A DNA stretch of 64,000 nt, from assembly GCF_032118995.1 (NCBI RefSeq), contig NC_092650.1:4030001-4094000 (forward strand), given 5' to 3'. Shown here in pieces: positions 10,432 to 23,734 of this stretch; within the stretch, counting starts at the first letter, position 1, and each line of letters starts with the position of its first letter. The translations under genes and the position numbers were made by a program. A model generated the notes under the pieces. The model made no database searches and had not been told where the DNA came from. It saw only the letters and a program-made list of their open reading frames with translations. The DNA is from Asterias amurensis. Its lineage: Eukaryota; Echinodermata; Asteroidea; Forcipulatida; Asteriidae.

Positions 10432-12650
10432 TGTGCTAATTTTTCAATTGGGACTATACACGACTTCAGTTACTAAACCGAGTGGAAAGGCAATGATGAA
10501 AAACAGTCTGTCTGTATATACTTTCTAAATACATTTAATAAACAGACTCACAATTTAAGGTTGTTTTTCCCTCCTGGACTATATTATAGGGGAAATGGTG
10601 TTGGAACGGAAGAGTCGGCTGAGTCAGGAACTCGGCCCTGGGAACGACCTTCAACCAGACTCTTGTAATTTGGACGGATATTGGTTTTGGACTTGGGCCA
10701 GACCCGGATAAGTAAGTTTTTATAATTACAGATTGACAAAATAAAACAAGGAAATGTAGGAATAGGCAGTGCTGATGAAATCATATACCACGTTTTAGAA
10801 CAAGAAGTTGCAGTAAGAAATTCCTCGACTAAATAAAATTGCCCCCAGAGTCCCCACCATCTGCCACACCTAGGTCACCTAGGCAACACAGTAAAGTAAA
10901 TTTGAAATTAACGTTTGATTTAAATCTAAATGCAAATAAACTCCTTCAAATGTTCACATGTTTATAGGTTTGTTAGAATCAATACAATGTTATGGGTGGT
11001 ATAATTATTTGGGAGAAGTAATTTGCTTCAAATTTACTTTGCAAAACAAAAGTTCGTTCATAAAAGAAGCTTGTAGTGGGATGACGAGTAAAGAAGGAAA
11101 CCGAGGGGAGGGGCTGATTGCCAAAAATTTGAAGTAGCGACAATTCTTTGACAAAATGTAATTCTGAGGGTATAAAAACGTGAACGGAATGGCAAGGAGC
11201 TATATGTGTATAAAGTTGTCCGGCCGGTTATGCCCCGCGCCGCCCGCGAATTTTTTTCCCTCCCCAAACGACATTGCAATGATCATTGGTGAAAGAGCAG
11301 GCCAATTTCATGATGACGTAATCTGACGGAAAGAGCCAATCATAGCGGCAGGGGAAAAATATTGCAATGTCGTTTTGGAGAAAAAAAAATTCGCGCCCCG
11401 CCCTTCTTGCAATTTATTGTATTGCGCAACAATGATTCGGAACCTGCCTCCGTCACGAGTGTTCCACCCACACCCGTACCAACTATATAATTGGGACTTG
11501 CGTGGTCAAGTAAAGGGATATCTGAATTTGCAGGGTGCACTACCTCCTTGATGGTACTTGATAGCAAAAGTCATGCTTTAATATATTAAAAAGGGGACTG
11601 GGGCCACCACCACCCTCTTATGGCGTTTTGTGGTCCAGATTGCACCGATCGTTCACTACATCATTGTTTAAAAAAAATGCATTTGCCTTTTTTCTTCGAA
11701 CGCAACATTCCGCTAAAAGTGGCTAGAGGCAGTTCGAATCCATTGTTTTTTATTGAAAAGAAGAAACAAAAAAGTTTATCTGAAAGCTCACCGATTGTCA
11801 TGTTTTGGGGTTTACAAGGACATCCTCCAGAGAAACATTTCCTTCGGTGTAGATGATACCCATGGATTGGACCAAATTGGACCGCTTGGCCACCACCAAA
11901 CATGGTAGGAGGGCTTTACAACATGTACAGACACAGTCAAACTTGACCGTGATGCTTAATAAGGGAATAAAAGGGTAGCGAAGAGTTCTTACACGGCCGT
12001 TTTAAGCCGGCAGGGTCGAATTGCCATGTGATAAAGGCCCATGGTGTGGTTAAAATGAAGTAACTATTAATAGAAAACTTGCTGGTACAATCATGTGCAA
12101 ATCTCTGTTCATCAGGGAGGAGTGTTGGCTCTGAAAAGAGCTATATTGACCTTGTTTGGATAATTGAAAACTATAAATAATTAATGTCAGAATTGTATGT
12201 ATTATATTAGTTCAATGCGAGTCCGAGATTCTACAAATTACACTGACTTTCAAAATCCTTAGGCTACGAGAGAGACAACATCACTAAACGGAATCTGAAA
12301 TCTCCTATACGTTTCCAGATCGAGAATAAATTCATCGTTAATAACGGCAAAAGCTAATCTCCTCTTCAAGACCCGTTTATTTTGACTCCAACAAACATCC
12401 TGATGTCACACCTATGTACATCAGTGATGAACTGACTGAATGGAAACTAGTGTTTGTTGTTCCTGTTTGCAGAAACTGTTTTATTACATTTCACAAAATA
12501 CATGTTTACACTCGTTAAAATGGTTGTTTAGTTTTCCTGAACAGTAAAACAGTAATTCAAGTATGAAAACCTTAAAAAACATCGCCCCTCATGGCTTATT
12601 TTAAAAAGAAACAAGAGAAATTATTTACGATGAAAACTTGAAAATTTGGT
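10432..12650. other. Region 5' of the coiled-coil exon, U2; no gene seen
   Basis: Putative promoter side of the minus-strand gene. An AGTATATAC box lies about 75-85 bp upstream of the ATG (near 10509-10517) and could be a TATA element. A local inverted pair occurs around 11240-11400 (GGAAAAATATTGCAATGTCG and complement). Otherwise nothing recognised. Confidence 0.35.
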
Positions 12651-12861
12651 TTGACATGGTCAGTCTAAAAAAATCTCTGATCTTGATACTTTTAAACAAG
12701 AGGGGTACTTATGGCTAAATTATTACTTCTGTTAAAACAGATTGCTGAATGAGAAATATGTTTTAGCATTAGATAATTTCCAAGTTGGTTTTTCCCCCCT
12801 TCACATGTTGTTTGTGTGGGTTCAATAAACAAAGTCCCGCAAAATCATTGAAGGAGCCGGT

Positions 12862-13383
12862 GTCAGATGCAATTGTGTCCGCCATGCAATACTGTCCGCT
12901 CCGGACACTTTTGCATATGCAATCGACGTGTCCGGGGCTATGCAAAAAACGTCCGGTGGACATGTACATGACTGTACACATGTATGTGCGCGCGTAAGCG
13001 AGCTTGCATGCATGGAGGTAGAACTACCTCCATGCATGCACTGAACCTAAGTATGTATGCAGCATGAATATTCACGTATTTTATGATTGCAGCGAATACC
13101 CAACGGCCGAACATTTCCCATGTCATTCATGACATGTACTTAGCTTGTAAAAAAACGTGTTCTGTCGACCAAGGGCGTTTAATTTACAGCAAGGACGGTT
13201 TAGCACGAGGGTGGACACAACTGCATATATGCAAATGTGTCCGGGCGGACACAATTGCATTATGCAGCAGCGTCCGGGCGGACGTGATTGCATAATGCAA
13301 CACCGTCCGGCGGACATTATTGCATATGCAATAATGTCCTCCGGATAGTATTGCATAGAGGACATAATTGAATGCGACACCGG
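12862..13383. mobile_element. About 520-bp TIR element with CCGG flanks (U2; also U3, U4)
   Basis: Starts TGTCAGATGCAATTGTGTCC and ends with the near-inverse, GGACATAATTGAATGCGACA, flanked by CCGG on both sides. U1 has an empty site (GAGCCGGATCGATATTGACC). The interior has repeated GTCCGGGCGGAC and TTGCATATGCAA motifs and a perfect 34-bp palindrome at about 13007-13040. No transposase is seen. Copies lie at about 29588-30109 and 49210-49731. Confidence 0.65.
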
Positions 13384-14294
13384 AACCGATAATGACCTCT
13401 GGATCCCTAAAAGCCTATCGTTTCTCTGGAAATACGGTGGCAGCGGTGGGATACAACAAAAAATTGTTTTGGCAAATGTGTACATGTACATGTACTTCCA
13501 TCAACTGTATTTAAGGTGTCCAGATCATCAAGTTTTAGGCATTTTTTACCCTTTTTGAAGTAAAATTAAAAACAAATCTTGAGAATTACTGAAGAAATTA
13601 CAGAACAAGATCTGATTGTGCCTTAATCTGATGTAGGAATCCATTTTTACTAAATGACGTTTCCTTTGTGATCATTGTGATCACTACTCATGTTATCTTT
13701 ATAAAATTTTCTAAATCAGAGGGGCTGAAAACACACAACAAAGATCACTGTACATATTATTTGAAAGCAACAAACAAGAAAATAGACTACGTACTGATTC
13801 TCTAAAACGTAAATACTTTACATATCGTAGGAAAATGGCACACGTTACACTGAATGTTCAAGAATAAAATGTTCATTGATTGTCAAAATATGTATTAAAA
13901 GTGCAAAGAAGTTTTAGTGACCTCACATGTTGATCCTAGCAGACTCTTTTATACCAGTGTGCTTGGTATATTTTCTTTGTATATTAAAAGTGTCAAATAA
14001 TGTGTGCAAAATAAATGAGTACATACATTTCAATCTATGGTTAGATCAGCTATGTGTCCATTTCATTCGTTAACTTTTTGTGAAAATATCTGTGGAAATT
14101 ATTGTGAAACATTTGTAAAATTATTGAAAGTTACTCTTAAAAAACAAAAAGTTTATATCTGGTGAAAATTTCCTTTGGGATTCAATATCATTACCCCCCC
14201 CCCCCAAAAAAGGCAATCTCTAATCATTGTATTTGAACACGTTATGAAAAGCATTTGTTTATTAAATCAAAGGAATGATCAACAGATATTTTTC

Positions 14295-14695
14295 CTAACA
14301 CACCTCCAGGCAAATGGTAGAAATCTCATCGCCGAAAAGAGTGCTGGTGGTGTACAAGTCATAGCCGGCACGCGTCATGTAGAACTCGGCGCAGACGTAA
14401 GGGTAGGCAATGCAGGGCAGATTGCCGAGATCACGGACGTACTCCAGGTTATCGAAACGCAGTTTGTCCTGGCCGACCTCGATCGTCTGACTGGCTTGAT
14501 CGCTGTTCAATGCCTGCTTGATGATTTCTGTCTTAGCGCCCCCGCCGTTTGAGCGTGTCGCGCTCCAGAGTTTGACTTTCCAGTTTTCGGTGCCCTGGAT
14601 GTTGCGCTCGATGTTTAGTATGTCGACAGTCAGTTTCAGGCCGTAGTTGTTGGTGACGCCGTACAGCTCTAGACGAGTTCTGCCGAAGCTTACAT
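14295..14695 (-). CDS. Terminal exon M copy (U2)
   Basis: 401 bp, acceptor CCAG before 14695 and stop at 14295, open throughout. It carries the U1-type TIEVGQDKLRFDN and CIAYPY. AATAAA at 14258-14263. Confidence 0.75.
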
Positions 14696-14770
14696 CTGGA
14701 TAAAAGTGTAATTAGAAAAAAAGCCGAAACAAATGAACAATTTTTAAAAAGACATCAAAATTAAATTTCA

Positions 14771-15952
14771 AAAAATAGTTAATGGCCTGACGTTTCGACC
14801 CTAGCAGAGTCTTTCTCGAAGGCTAAATGACAACACAACAAACATGAACATGAACAGGTCCAAAGGACCCAAGAAACAACAGAGTCCTACGGGGAAAGTT
14901 CCTTGTGTTGTCACTTTCCGCCCCTCACTTCCTCCCATTCGTAAAATAACCAGTTCTAACCATCATATTCTTCACACATCAGATCGACTTCAACGTGCTG
15001 TGCAGGAAGAACCCATAGTTGCCTACAGACGCCCACCAAGTCTCAGGGATCTCATTGTCCGAGCAGAAGTCCCTCCCATTAATGATGTTAATCCCCCTCT
15101 ACCACAGGGAACTTTTAGGTGTTCCAACATCTCCAAATGCATCGTCTGTAGACAACACATCAGGGAATCGGACTCCTTCACCAGTAACACCGGCGGTACC
15201 ACCCATAAGACAAGGGGTCATGTCACCTGCACCACCACTAATCTCATTTATCTCATATCTTGCAGAGTCTGTGGTGTTCAATATATAGGTGAAACAAGAA
15301 CTACACTCAAGAGGCGTTTCTACGGCCACAGATCTACAGTCAAGACCCAAAAGTTAGATACACCTGTAGGTCATCACTTCAATCTTCCTAATCACTTCAT
15401 TTCTGACATGATCTTACAGGGCATAGAGGCACTAAGCAACCACAGAGAGACTGTGCGTTTGAGTAGGGAGAAACTCTGGATTAGACGCCTTCAGACCAAT
15501 CAACCCCATGGTCTGAACATCCAAGAAGGAAACAACTAATTAACCTTTTGTTTTGCCGTCTCCTTTTTTCTCCATAGCCTTTTAGCCTGAGCCTCACTCA
15601 CTAATAAACTACTTTTTACCCAACCTCACCACCCTTGATGTTGTCCTTTGTGTTTCCATCTTCTTGCTTGTGGTCAAGCCAGTCCCTTCCTTTCACCCCC
15701 CCCCCCTTTTTGTCCCCCTATTCATTGTTTACCCCCTGCTTTTTTATGTATGCTTTCTAACCCCATTCATGTATTTCCACTTCACTGCTTATGTTTCACT
15801 TAGTTACCTGTTCATGTTTGTTGTGTTGTCATTTAGCCTTCGAGAAAGACTCTGCTAGGGTCGAAACATCAGGCCATTACCTATTTTTTTGCATTTATAC
15901 TCTCGGTCCATTTGGTTGGTAAGTTGTTTGCAACAGCTAATTCTATTTTCTC
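14771..15952 (+). mobile_element. Penelope-like element remnant (U2)
   Basis: Same insertion as in U1: duplication AAAATTAAATTTCA at 14757-14770 and 15953-15966, with inverted repeats of about 85 bp at both ends. The shared site shows a single insertion copied by the tandem duplication. Confidence 0.75.
14844..15539 (+). CDS. GIY-YIG endonuclease domain of a Penelope-like retroelement (U2)
   Basis: 231 residues. LIYLISC, GVQYIGET, the R and H of FYGHRST and PVGHHFN are all present. It keeps KRRFYGH where U1 has KRCFYGH, so this copy looks less damaged at the GIY-YIG arginine. No reverse transcriptase lies upstream. Confidence 0.75.
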   Translation: MNMNRSKGPKKQQSPTGKVPCVVTFRPSLPPIRKITSSNHHILHTSDRLQRAVQEEPIVAYRRPPSLRDLIVRAEVPPINDVNPPLPQGTFRCSNISKCIVCRQHIRESDSFTSNTGGTTHKTRGHVTCTTTNLIYLISCRVCGVQYIGETRTTLKRRFYGHRSTVKTQKLDTPVGHHFNLPNHFISDMILQGIEALSNHRETVRLSREKLWIRRLQTNQPHGLNIQEGNN

Positions 15953-16071
15953 AAAATTAAATTTCATCACGTTTAATTATTTGATCTGATCTCAGATATT
16001 AAACCTAAAAAAAAAAACCTTCATCAAAAAAGTTTTATTGTCTTGAAATCCCGCTCCTGGCTATACATTAC

Positions 16072-16251
16072 CTGGACATGTTCCACAGCAGTCTCCTTGG
16101 CCTTTAATTGGATCAGGACACCTGACTAGAGAGCAGTCTGTTGGTCCACATGATACAAAACCGTTGGAACACGTGCAGGAGATGCACGACTGGATTGGAT
16201 CCGCCCACGTCTCACCACTCTGGTGCTCAGTGTTACTATGGAAGCAGCCGG
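16072..16251 (-). CDS. VWC exon L copy (U2)
   Basis: 180 bp, same acceptor and donor as U1. Appears identical in protein to the U1 copy (GCFHSN, CPDPIKG). Confidence 0.78.
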
Positions 16252-18237
16252 CTGTTGATACATTCAAAGAAATATTATTACAAAATGTTTTTAAGGGGCG
16301 AGTGTCTTCAAAAGGTTCTGTCATAGAGCTGCTTAAAGGCACTGTTCACGTTTGGTCTCAAAATATATATTTGCATAAAACCTCTTGGTAACGAGCAACG
16401 GAGAGCTCTTGATAGTATAAAACATTGTGAGAAACGACTCCCTCTGAAGTAACGCAGTTTTTGAGAAGGAGGTAATTTCTCACTAAAATAATAAAAGATT
16501 TCTGGCCAGAAGCCCTTTATTCCTATCTGGAAGCACACGTACAACAAGGGTGTCTTTTCTTTCATCATTTTCTTGCAACTTCAATGATCAATTAAGTCAA
16601 AATTTTCACAGGTTTGTTATTTTATGCTGTTGGGATACATCAAGTGAGAATACTGGTCTTTGATAATTACCAACCGTGTACAGTGCCTTTAAGCACAAAA
16701 AGTAGCTTAGAACAACAACATGAGTGGTATTTTATAGAATTTGTGTTTGAAATCGCTTTATTTGTTGAAGTAATTTTCAACTTATTTAAAGGAACGTTAC
16801 AGAATTGGTAAGAAACAAAAATCGCGAAGATCACAGATTTACATAAAAATTACACGGTCTAATAATGATAGTTGAAAAAATTCCTTAAAATATTTGTGTG
16901 AAATGTCATATTTGATGAGAAATGAACAAGCTAACTTCGTGTTTGGAGTTTATCGCTCAGTGAGCGTTTTCATTTTATTTTGGCATCGATGCAATGCAAA
17001 ATTTGTAATCGACTTTTCACTATTCTCTCGTGACCAAGACGGCAGATCGATCTCAAACTTCTACAGGTTTGTCTATGCATATGGTGGACTACATAAAGTG
17101 TTTACACGGCCAGCAACTGTTTTGTTAGCGAAAACCAATTCTGTAATGTTTCTTATAAGCAAATTTGACTTGGCTCAGTGGTTTCTGCCCATGCCCTCCC
17201 TTTGTGGACCCCGGTTCGGATCAGACCAGAGCCTTGCATTTAGAGTGGGTTTTCAGTCCCTACCTGATCACAGGGGTTTCCCCCATTGGGTTTTCCCAAG
17301 TCACGTAGGGATCCCAAGTCATCCTCAGTGTTGGACTTGTAGAAAGTTAACTTTTGGGATTGTCACGTGATAATCAGTCTCTTTTTCTATAGCTTTCGAC
17401 TTGGAAGAGCAATTCATTTTATTTGGTCTGGATTTCTCTCTAGTTTTATAGGGAGCGTGGCTCTGGCCATGCTCCTAAAAAAAACCTATTATCTGGGAGG
17501 GATAAGTTCTAAGAGATATTTGTGAGTATTATTTTGTGCTTTGACCCTCATATATGCCTGAATTATTGCGATTTGTAGCTCTCCATTTGGATCGTTTTAG
17601 TTTGTAAAACAATGTGTGTATGCCAGGCAGCACCGTCACACACGTTAGCCTCTGTGTGTGCTGACCTTTTTGTGAACTTTGCGCACTGTGTAATGTAATA
17701 GGCTTCATGTAGTGTATACTGTAGTGTTATAACTTTTTGTATGTTTTCTATGGGTTGGAAGTATTAAAACCTGTATAGAAGAGATTTTCATAAAAACGTA
17801 ATTGGCTTATACTATAAGTTATAGCGTTTATTATGATTTGATGGTATTTTGGCGAATGCTCGTCCTATTAAGTAGAGGACCAGCTCTCTCCTTCCCGTCT
17901 CTCTCTCTTACATTAACATTTCTTCTTATTCCTATTGACCTATTCACCCCGTTATTGGCGCTAATTTTGCTGTTGGGTGTGTAATCAAATAATAGTAATA
18001 AACATTTCTGAAATAAATAGATAACCACTGGGGCACAATTTTCATAAAGCCTGCAAGCACAAAAACTGTTAAGCACAGAAAAGTATTGCTTAACAGAAAC
18101 AGATTACCAGCCAGAATTAGTGTAGATTGTTGTGACTGTGCACCACTCAATCATAGCTTAGCAAAACAATCTTGTCAAGTAGTATTTTCTGCTTAACAGC
18201 TTTATGAAATTGGGCCTGGATGATTTTTTTTACGTAC

Positions 18238-18432
18238 CTAGCACTCCACATTTCGGACAGCATTGTCCTGGCTCTGTAACAGGGTTCTCGCAGAACAACG
18301 CCGGGCATACAACTGGGCCACATTTTACCTCTCCGTCGACACACTCGCACGTAGAGCAGTTATTATCCCAGGTGTCACCGTGTTGGTAGGTGCCTAAACC
18401 AAAGTCAAGTACACACTCCCTGAGCTCCAAAT
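18238..18432 (-). CDS. VWC exon K copy (U2)
   Basis: 195 bp, acceptor CCGGCAG and donor GTACGT. Appears identical in protein to the U1 copy. Ten cysteines, phase 1 at both ends. Confidence 0.78.
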
Positions 18433-21398
18433 CTGCCGGTAGAATTAAGGGCTAGTCAATTGACCATGGTTTTGACAGCATGAGGGCGCTTTCCACAGGA
18501 AATATTTTGTGCATCACAACAATTCTTTCATCTTATTTTAAAGGCCTGGACACTATTGATAATTACTCAAAAAAAAATTGTTAGCATGAAAACTTACTTG
18601 GTAACAAGCAATGGAAAGTTGTAGATGGTACAAAACATTGTGAGAAACGGCTCCTGCTCAAGTAGTTTTTAAGAAAGAGGTTATTTCTCACTCTTCTGAA
18701 AGCACACACGTTTTGTGCAACAAGGTTTTTTTTTTATTAGTATTCTCTTGCAACTTTGACAACCAATTAAGTCAAAATTTTCACAGGTTTGTTAATTTAT
18801 GCATATTGTTGATATACTGTACACCAAGTGAGGATACTGGTCTTTGACAGTTACCAAACTTATCCAGTGCCTTTAAACAGCCTGTATGGTGTTTGCAATT
18901 ACGATAAGGGAGGCCGTCTTTAACTATTAATTATTAGGTATCACACAAATGCGATTTGCGCAATAGTACATTAGCTCAATACGCAGAGTTAGAAAAGCGC
19001 AATATCGTAATACACAAGGTGTGACATGGTCAGTGTGACATTTATAGGTCCAAAATCGGCTAATTTGGAATAAGTCATGCGTTACACTTGAGAACGTACA
19101 AGTGAGAACCATAACTTTATGATGAGAACACACCCATTTCGCCAAACTCATTGTCCGGATCTTACTGATTTGCCACACAGACGCTATTTAGGCATGTCTT
19201 CCATGCCCAATGTGACACAGGTGTACATAATTTGTAAATCACCCATATCTTTAGAAATAAAAAATATTTTCCCTTAATTTTTTCTTTTACATAACCTCTA
19301 CTATATACTGATCATTATTATAAGTTCTAATCATTGCATTTTAACATAATTTCTAGAGAAAAAAAATGTCCAAATGCCAAGTATATTATCGTACAAGTAT
19401 GTATGGTGTCTTCGTCAAACTTCAAGAGGTCATGACCTTGTCTAAAATTTCTATAGCCGTCAAAAGAGTGGGCTATTATGTGACACGGAGTTCACTGTGG
19501 GCTTTGGTGGTTGTTTTGATGAGGGGTTTTAAATTTTTCAATTTTTTAAATGTTTTTTTTATAGATGTGACACATGTCACATCTCAGGGTTTAACAAACC
19601 TCAGAGGAAATTACTTATATAGAATTTGAGGCATTGCATTACTCTTTCTCAAAAACGTAGTTATTTCAGAGGGAGCCGTTTCTCGCAATGTTTTATACTA
19701 CCAACAGCTCTCCACTGCTCGTTATATACCAAGTAAGTTTATATGCTATAATTTTATTTTGAGGATTTAATAGTGTCCAGCGCTTTAAACTGAGTCTCTA
19801 TAAACGTGTTTTGGACAAATTTAAGATACTTTAACAAGGCTTCAAAAACAACTATTACACAATATGTATTTTCACAAACTTGTCTAAAGCCTTTAAAAGG
19901 AAGGTACACGTTTGGTAATTACTCAAAACAAATATTAACTTAAAAACTGACTTGGTAACGAGCATTGGAGAGCTGTTGATAATATAAAACATTGTGGGAA
20001 ACGACTCCCTCTGAAGTAACGTAGTTTTTGAGAAAGAGGTAATTTCTCACTCAAATAATAAAAGACTTTTAGCTAGAAGTCTGTTATTCATATCAAAGCA
20101 CAGAAGTTCGTCAAACAAGGGTGTTTTTCCTTTCATCATTTTCTTGCAACTTCGATGACCGATTGAGCCCAAATTTTCACAGGCTTGTTATTTTATGCTT
20201 ATGATAGGATACACCAAGTGAGAACACTGGTCTTTGACAATTACCAAACGTGTACCGTGTCTTTAACACAATTAGCAACAACACTTATTTATTAGGATAC
20301 ACAAACTAAAACTTTAGAGGTATTACACACGACTGGTCTTTTCCGCAGACTATTTCCTAGGATAAACTGTGTCTCGTTATATATAGGTTCTGTCTGCCGT
20401 GCTTAACGGGCATAGGCCTACGTCCTCGAACGCGGAGAATGCGCCCCACAGGCAGAGCGCCTCCGCTGAAATTCAGCAGGACATTTTTTCGGTATGGTTT
20501 TGACAGTCAGACATTAAAACAAAAAAGTTGCGAGCAATAGAAACAAAACTATTCGAAGACTTGTACCAACGTAGGCTTGTAACGTTAACCTTGAGAAATC
20601 ATTATTTTCAAGATTATTTTACACGAAATTTTCGTGAATCCATGAACAGATGCGGACGTACTGTACAAAGATAAAAGCAGTTCCTGTCGGCCGCCCCAAT
20701 GCATTTGTGTATGCTGGGGGAAGTAATAAAAAGGCTCGTGTCATCACAGGGGCTCACACGGGATAATACCCCTGCGCACATCTAGCATGGTAGCAGGCAA
20801 TGTACACACTACACACAGTTCCACAAAATAGAGCATTTTGAACTAGAAGGAACAACACATTTCTTATTTTATTGTCTAAAAAGATTACAAGTGTCGCACA
20901 GAGGCAAAATAGATGAAGATATAAAAATAAAATAACTTATTTTTTTTTTGTCATAAAAAGATGAGAGAGGGACAAATTCCCCTCTAGCGGACAGAATCCA
21001 TTAGGAGATTCTACCCCCCCCCCCCCCGACCTATGTGCGGAGGGACAGAACAGTCTCTGTGACACCGAAAATCTGACTTGGGGCGAGCCTATGAAACCCC
21101 CTCCTAAAAAAAAAAACACGTTTTGACCTCTCGTGTTCATTTTACATAGAGATTCGCAGTCAAATCTTACGTACATACATGAACATATTTGTATGTACAT
21201 GTACATGCATGCAGATGACCGAATAGTGCAGCTGACAAAACTGACCTCGGGCCATTGGGATCAATGAAAAGCTTACGTCACTGCAAATTTATCCAATGAA
21301 ATCAATCAAATTAATCATTGTATCCAATGAAACCAATGTGATATGCACTGTATAAACCCAGAGCATGTCTTTATCCTTGGGGACAAAAGGAAATCAAA

Positions 21399-23734
21399 CT
21401 AGAGATTGAGAGTTTGTGAACAAACTCAAGGTGTTCGGTTTCCGGGAGTAAAAGCCTGGATTAAAAAACAAATATTACACCTTGCTTTTGTTCTCAAGAT
21501 TTGTAATAAATGATTCAAATTACAAAACTGTCAAAACTACATGATTACGTCATCTAGTAAAAGTGTATGTTTGGTGACGTCATCGGTAATGTTTGTTTTA
21601 AACCAGACCTTTGCCAGACTTGTATGGTGTGATGGTAAAGCATCAAAGGATGTTTATTTCGACCTAAAAGACAATAAACCACGCCCTTTCAAATCATTTC
21701 ACAGTCACTTCCCGTTTAAACAGGTCAAAAGGTCAACGAAAGTTCACCAACATATCCATTTCTGTCAAGTACGTAAAGCCCTTTCATATGATGTACAGAT
21801 TGTCAAAATAGCTTATGTAGTTTAGGAAATATGAACTTAGGAAATATTGACTGACGACTGAAGAAAAGACTGTAAGGGGCATGTATGTTTAACCGCCTTG
21901 AACGAAGACTATTCTTCATGAAGCTTTTTCGCGCTCTATTGATAATATTTTTAAAAAGAAGTAAAAAAAAAAACGTGGATCAAAAATAATGATTTTTTGA
22001 AATAATAATTTGAATTTTTATTACTCAAGAATGGATGACGTCATCATGACCTAACTAACACATTATTCCAGTCCTAATGCATATCTAATGTGCGAAGTTT
22101 CAAGTTCATACGAGTTTGGGAAGTGTGCTTTTGTTCGAGGACAAGGGACGAAGAGAAGAAGAAGATGAAAATCTGGATTGTTTTATTGATTTGTTTGTAC
22201 TAAAGTTTTGTTTAATCCGGCAGTTTATTTTAGCAAGACCACTCCTAATTGCTTGGGCCTTATGCTTTAACCATTCTGTTTTCTTTGAATGTTTTGTATT
22301 GTAACATCCATGTCTGTGCATGGAGGTAGAAATAGATTAGTTTACGTAACGTCCTTTCCTACTAGAGAAAGTTTGAAAGGGCTTATGTTATTTCAGAGAT
22401 TTTTTTTCTTCAAAATATTTAACTCAAAATAACTTGGACAGTTGTTTTAACAAATAATCAAAACAATTGATGATTATGCTAAGTTCAAGAAGTAATAGAT
22501 ATCGTAATACTGACGTGAATTCCGTGGGCCCAAAACGCCCTTCACCCGGGGGAGTGGTCGATCGATGTAACGTCTCTATTCTTCTCGGTGTTTAACCAAA
22601 ACATGACCAATGTCCGTCATTTTGTACTGTTGTTTTCTTACATAATTAAAAGTCCCATGAATCACTGAAGTAGGTGGCCATCTCAGCGAAACTCCGTCTT
22701 TAATTCCACATTGACCACTAAGCCATCAGAAGGGTAACATTTGAACAATTTGACGCTGAAGATCGAAATGAAATCGTTTTCGCAGCGTTCTGCATAGCTA
22801 TATAGCTCTATGCATATCACGCTATGGCACAGAGTACAACAAACTTGGCAGCATGCCACCAAATAAATTATGCCTAATACACTACACGTGTACGCCACAA
22901 GTGTTACGCACAACCAATGGGGAAATTTCGTAATTCTTTATACAAGAAATTGTGAACTTTCAAACTCGATTTTGAACCAGAAGACGAGCTCAAAATGGGA
23001 TCACGTCTGCGAGGCATTTACGGAGTTTTTAACGAACTTTCCGATGATGTGTCGATTGTAACAACCCATCATGTAGATCAAAAGTTATGATTTTTTGAAA
23101 TAATAAACTTTGAAAATTCATAACTCAAGAATTGATGACGTCATTGTGACATAACTCAAACGGTTTCTTCTCCTTATACATATCTAACTATGTGTGAAGT
23201 TTCAACTTTATATGTGCTTGGGAAGTGTGATTTTTTTAGCGGACAATCGCCGCTAACAAGCAGAATGGGAGATCACTGGAGCGTGCTCTGCTGCACCGCT
23301 AATACACTACACGTTGTGTGTATGCCTACATGTACGTGCAATGTTTATGCACATACCAATGGGGATTTACGTTGTTCTTTAGACGTGAATTTTGAAATTT
23401 TCAACCTCTCTTTTGAGCCGGAAGACAACATAAAAATGGGGTCATGTCTGTGGGGCGTTTACGGAGTTTTCAATGACGATTCCGATGATGTCTCGATTGT
23501 AAAAATCCCTCATGTAGATCAAAAGTTATGATTTTTTGAATTAATAAACTTTAAATATTCATAACTCAAGAATTTATGACGTCATTATGACGTAACTCAC
23601 ACGGTTTCTTCTCCTAATAAATATCTAACTATGTGTGAAGTTTCAAGTTCATACAATGTTTGGAAAGATGTTTTTGTAGGGGGACAAGGGACGTACAGAA
23701 GAAGAAGAAGAAGAAGAAGAAGTATCAATAAAAA
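21399..23734 (+). repeat. Body copy A of the U3 insertion
   Basis: 2336 bp ending in a GAA microsatellite and GTATCAATAAAAA. It is directly followed by body copy B with the same 5' start, CTAGAGATTGAG. Confidence 0.75.

Larger units (their letters stand above)
6187..18926. repeat. Tandem segmental duplication unit U2 (12,740 bp)
   Basis: Runs from TTAATTATTAGGTATCACAC to GTCTTTAACTA. It carries fibrinogen-type exon 1 (9948-10431), VWC exons M, L and K (14295-18432) and the Penelope-like insertion. Two 383-bp TTAA MITEs are private to it. Fibrinogen C-terminal exons are deleted at about 6866. Confidence 0.88.

Noticed and set aside
11240-11400. Inverted pair near GGAAAAATATTGCAATGTCG as a further mobile element
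   Set aside because: The repeat is imperfect and no flanking duplication or empty site was found.
13123-13491. 122-codon minus-strand frame repeated at 29849 and 49471
   Set aside because: It arises from the palindromic GTCCGG/TTGCAT motifs of a TIR element; repeats such as CIMQ are a consequence of that structure.
21541-21825. Open frames inside the U3 insertion (also 23742-24161, 22116-22304)
   Set aside because: No transposase, Rep or helicase motifs; low-complexity and duplicated with the body copies.
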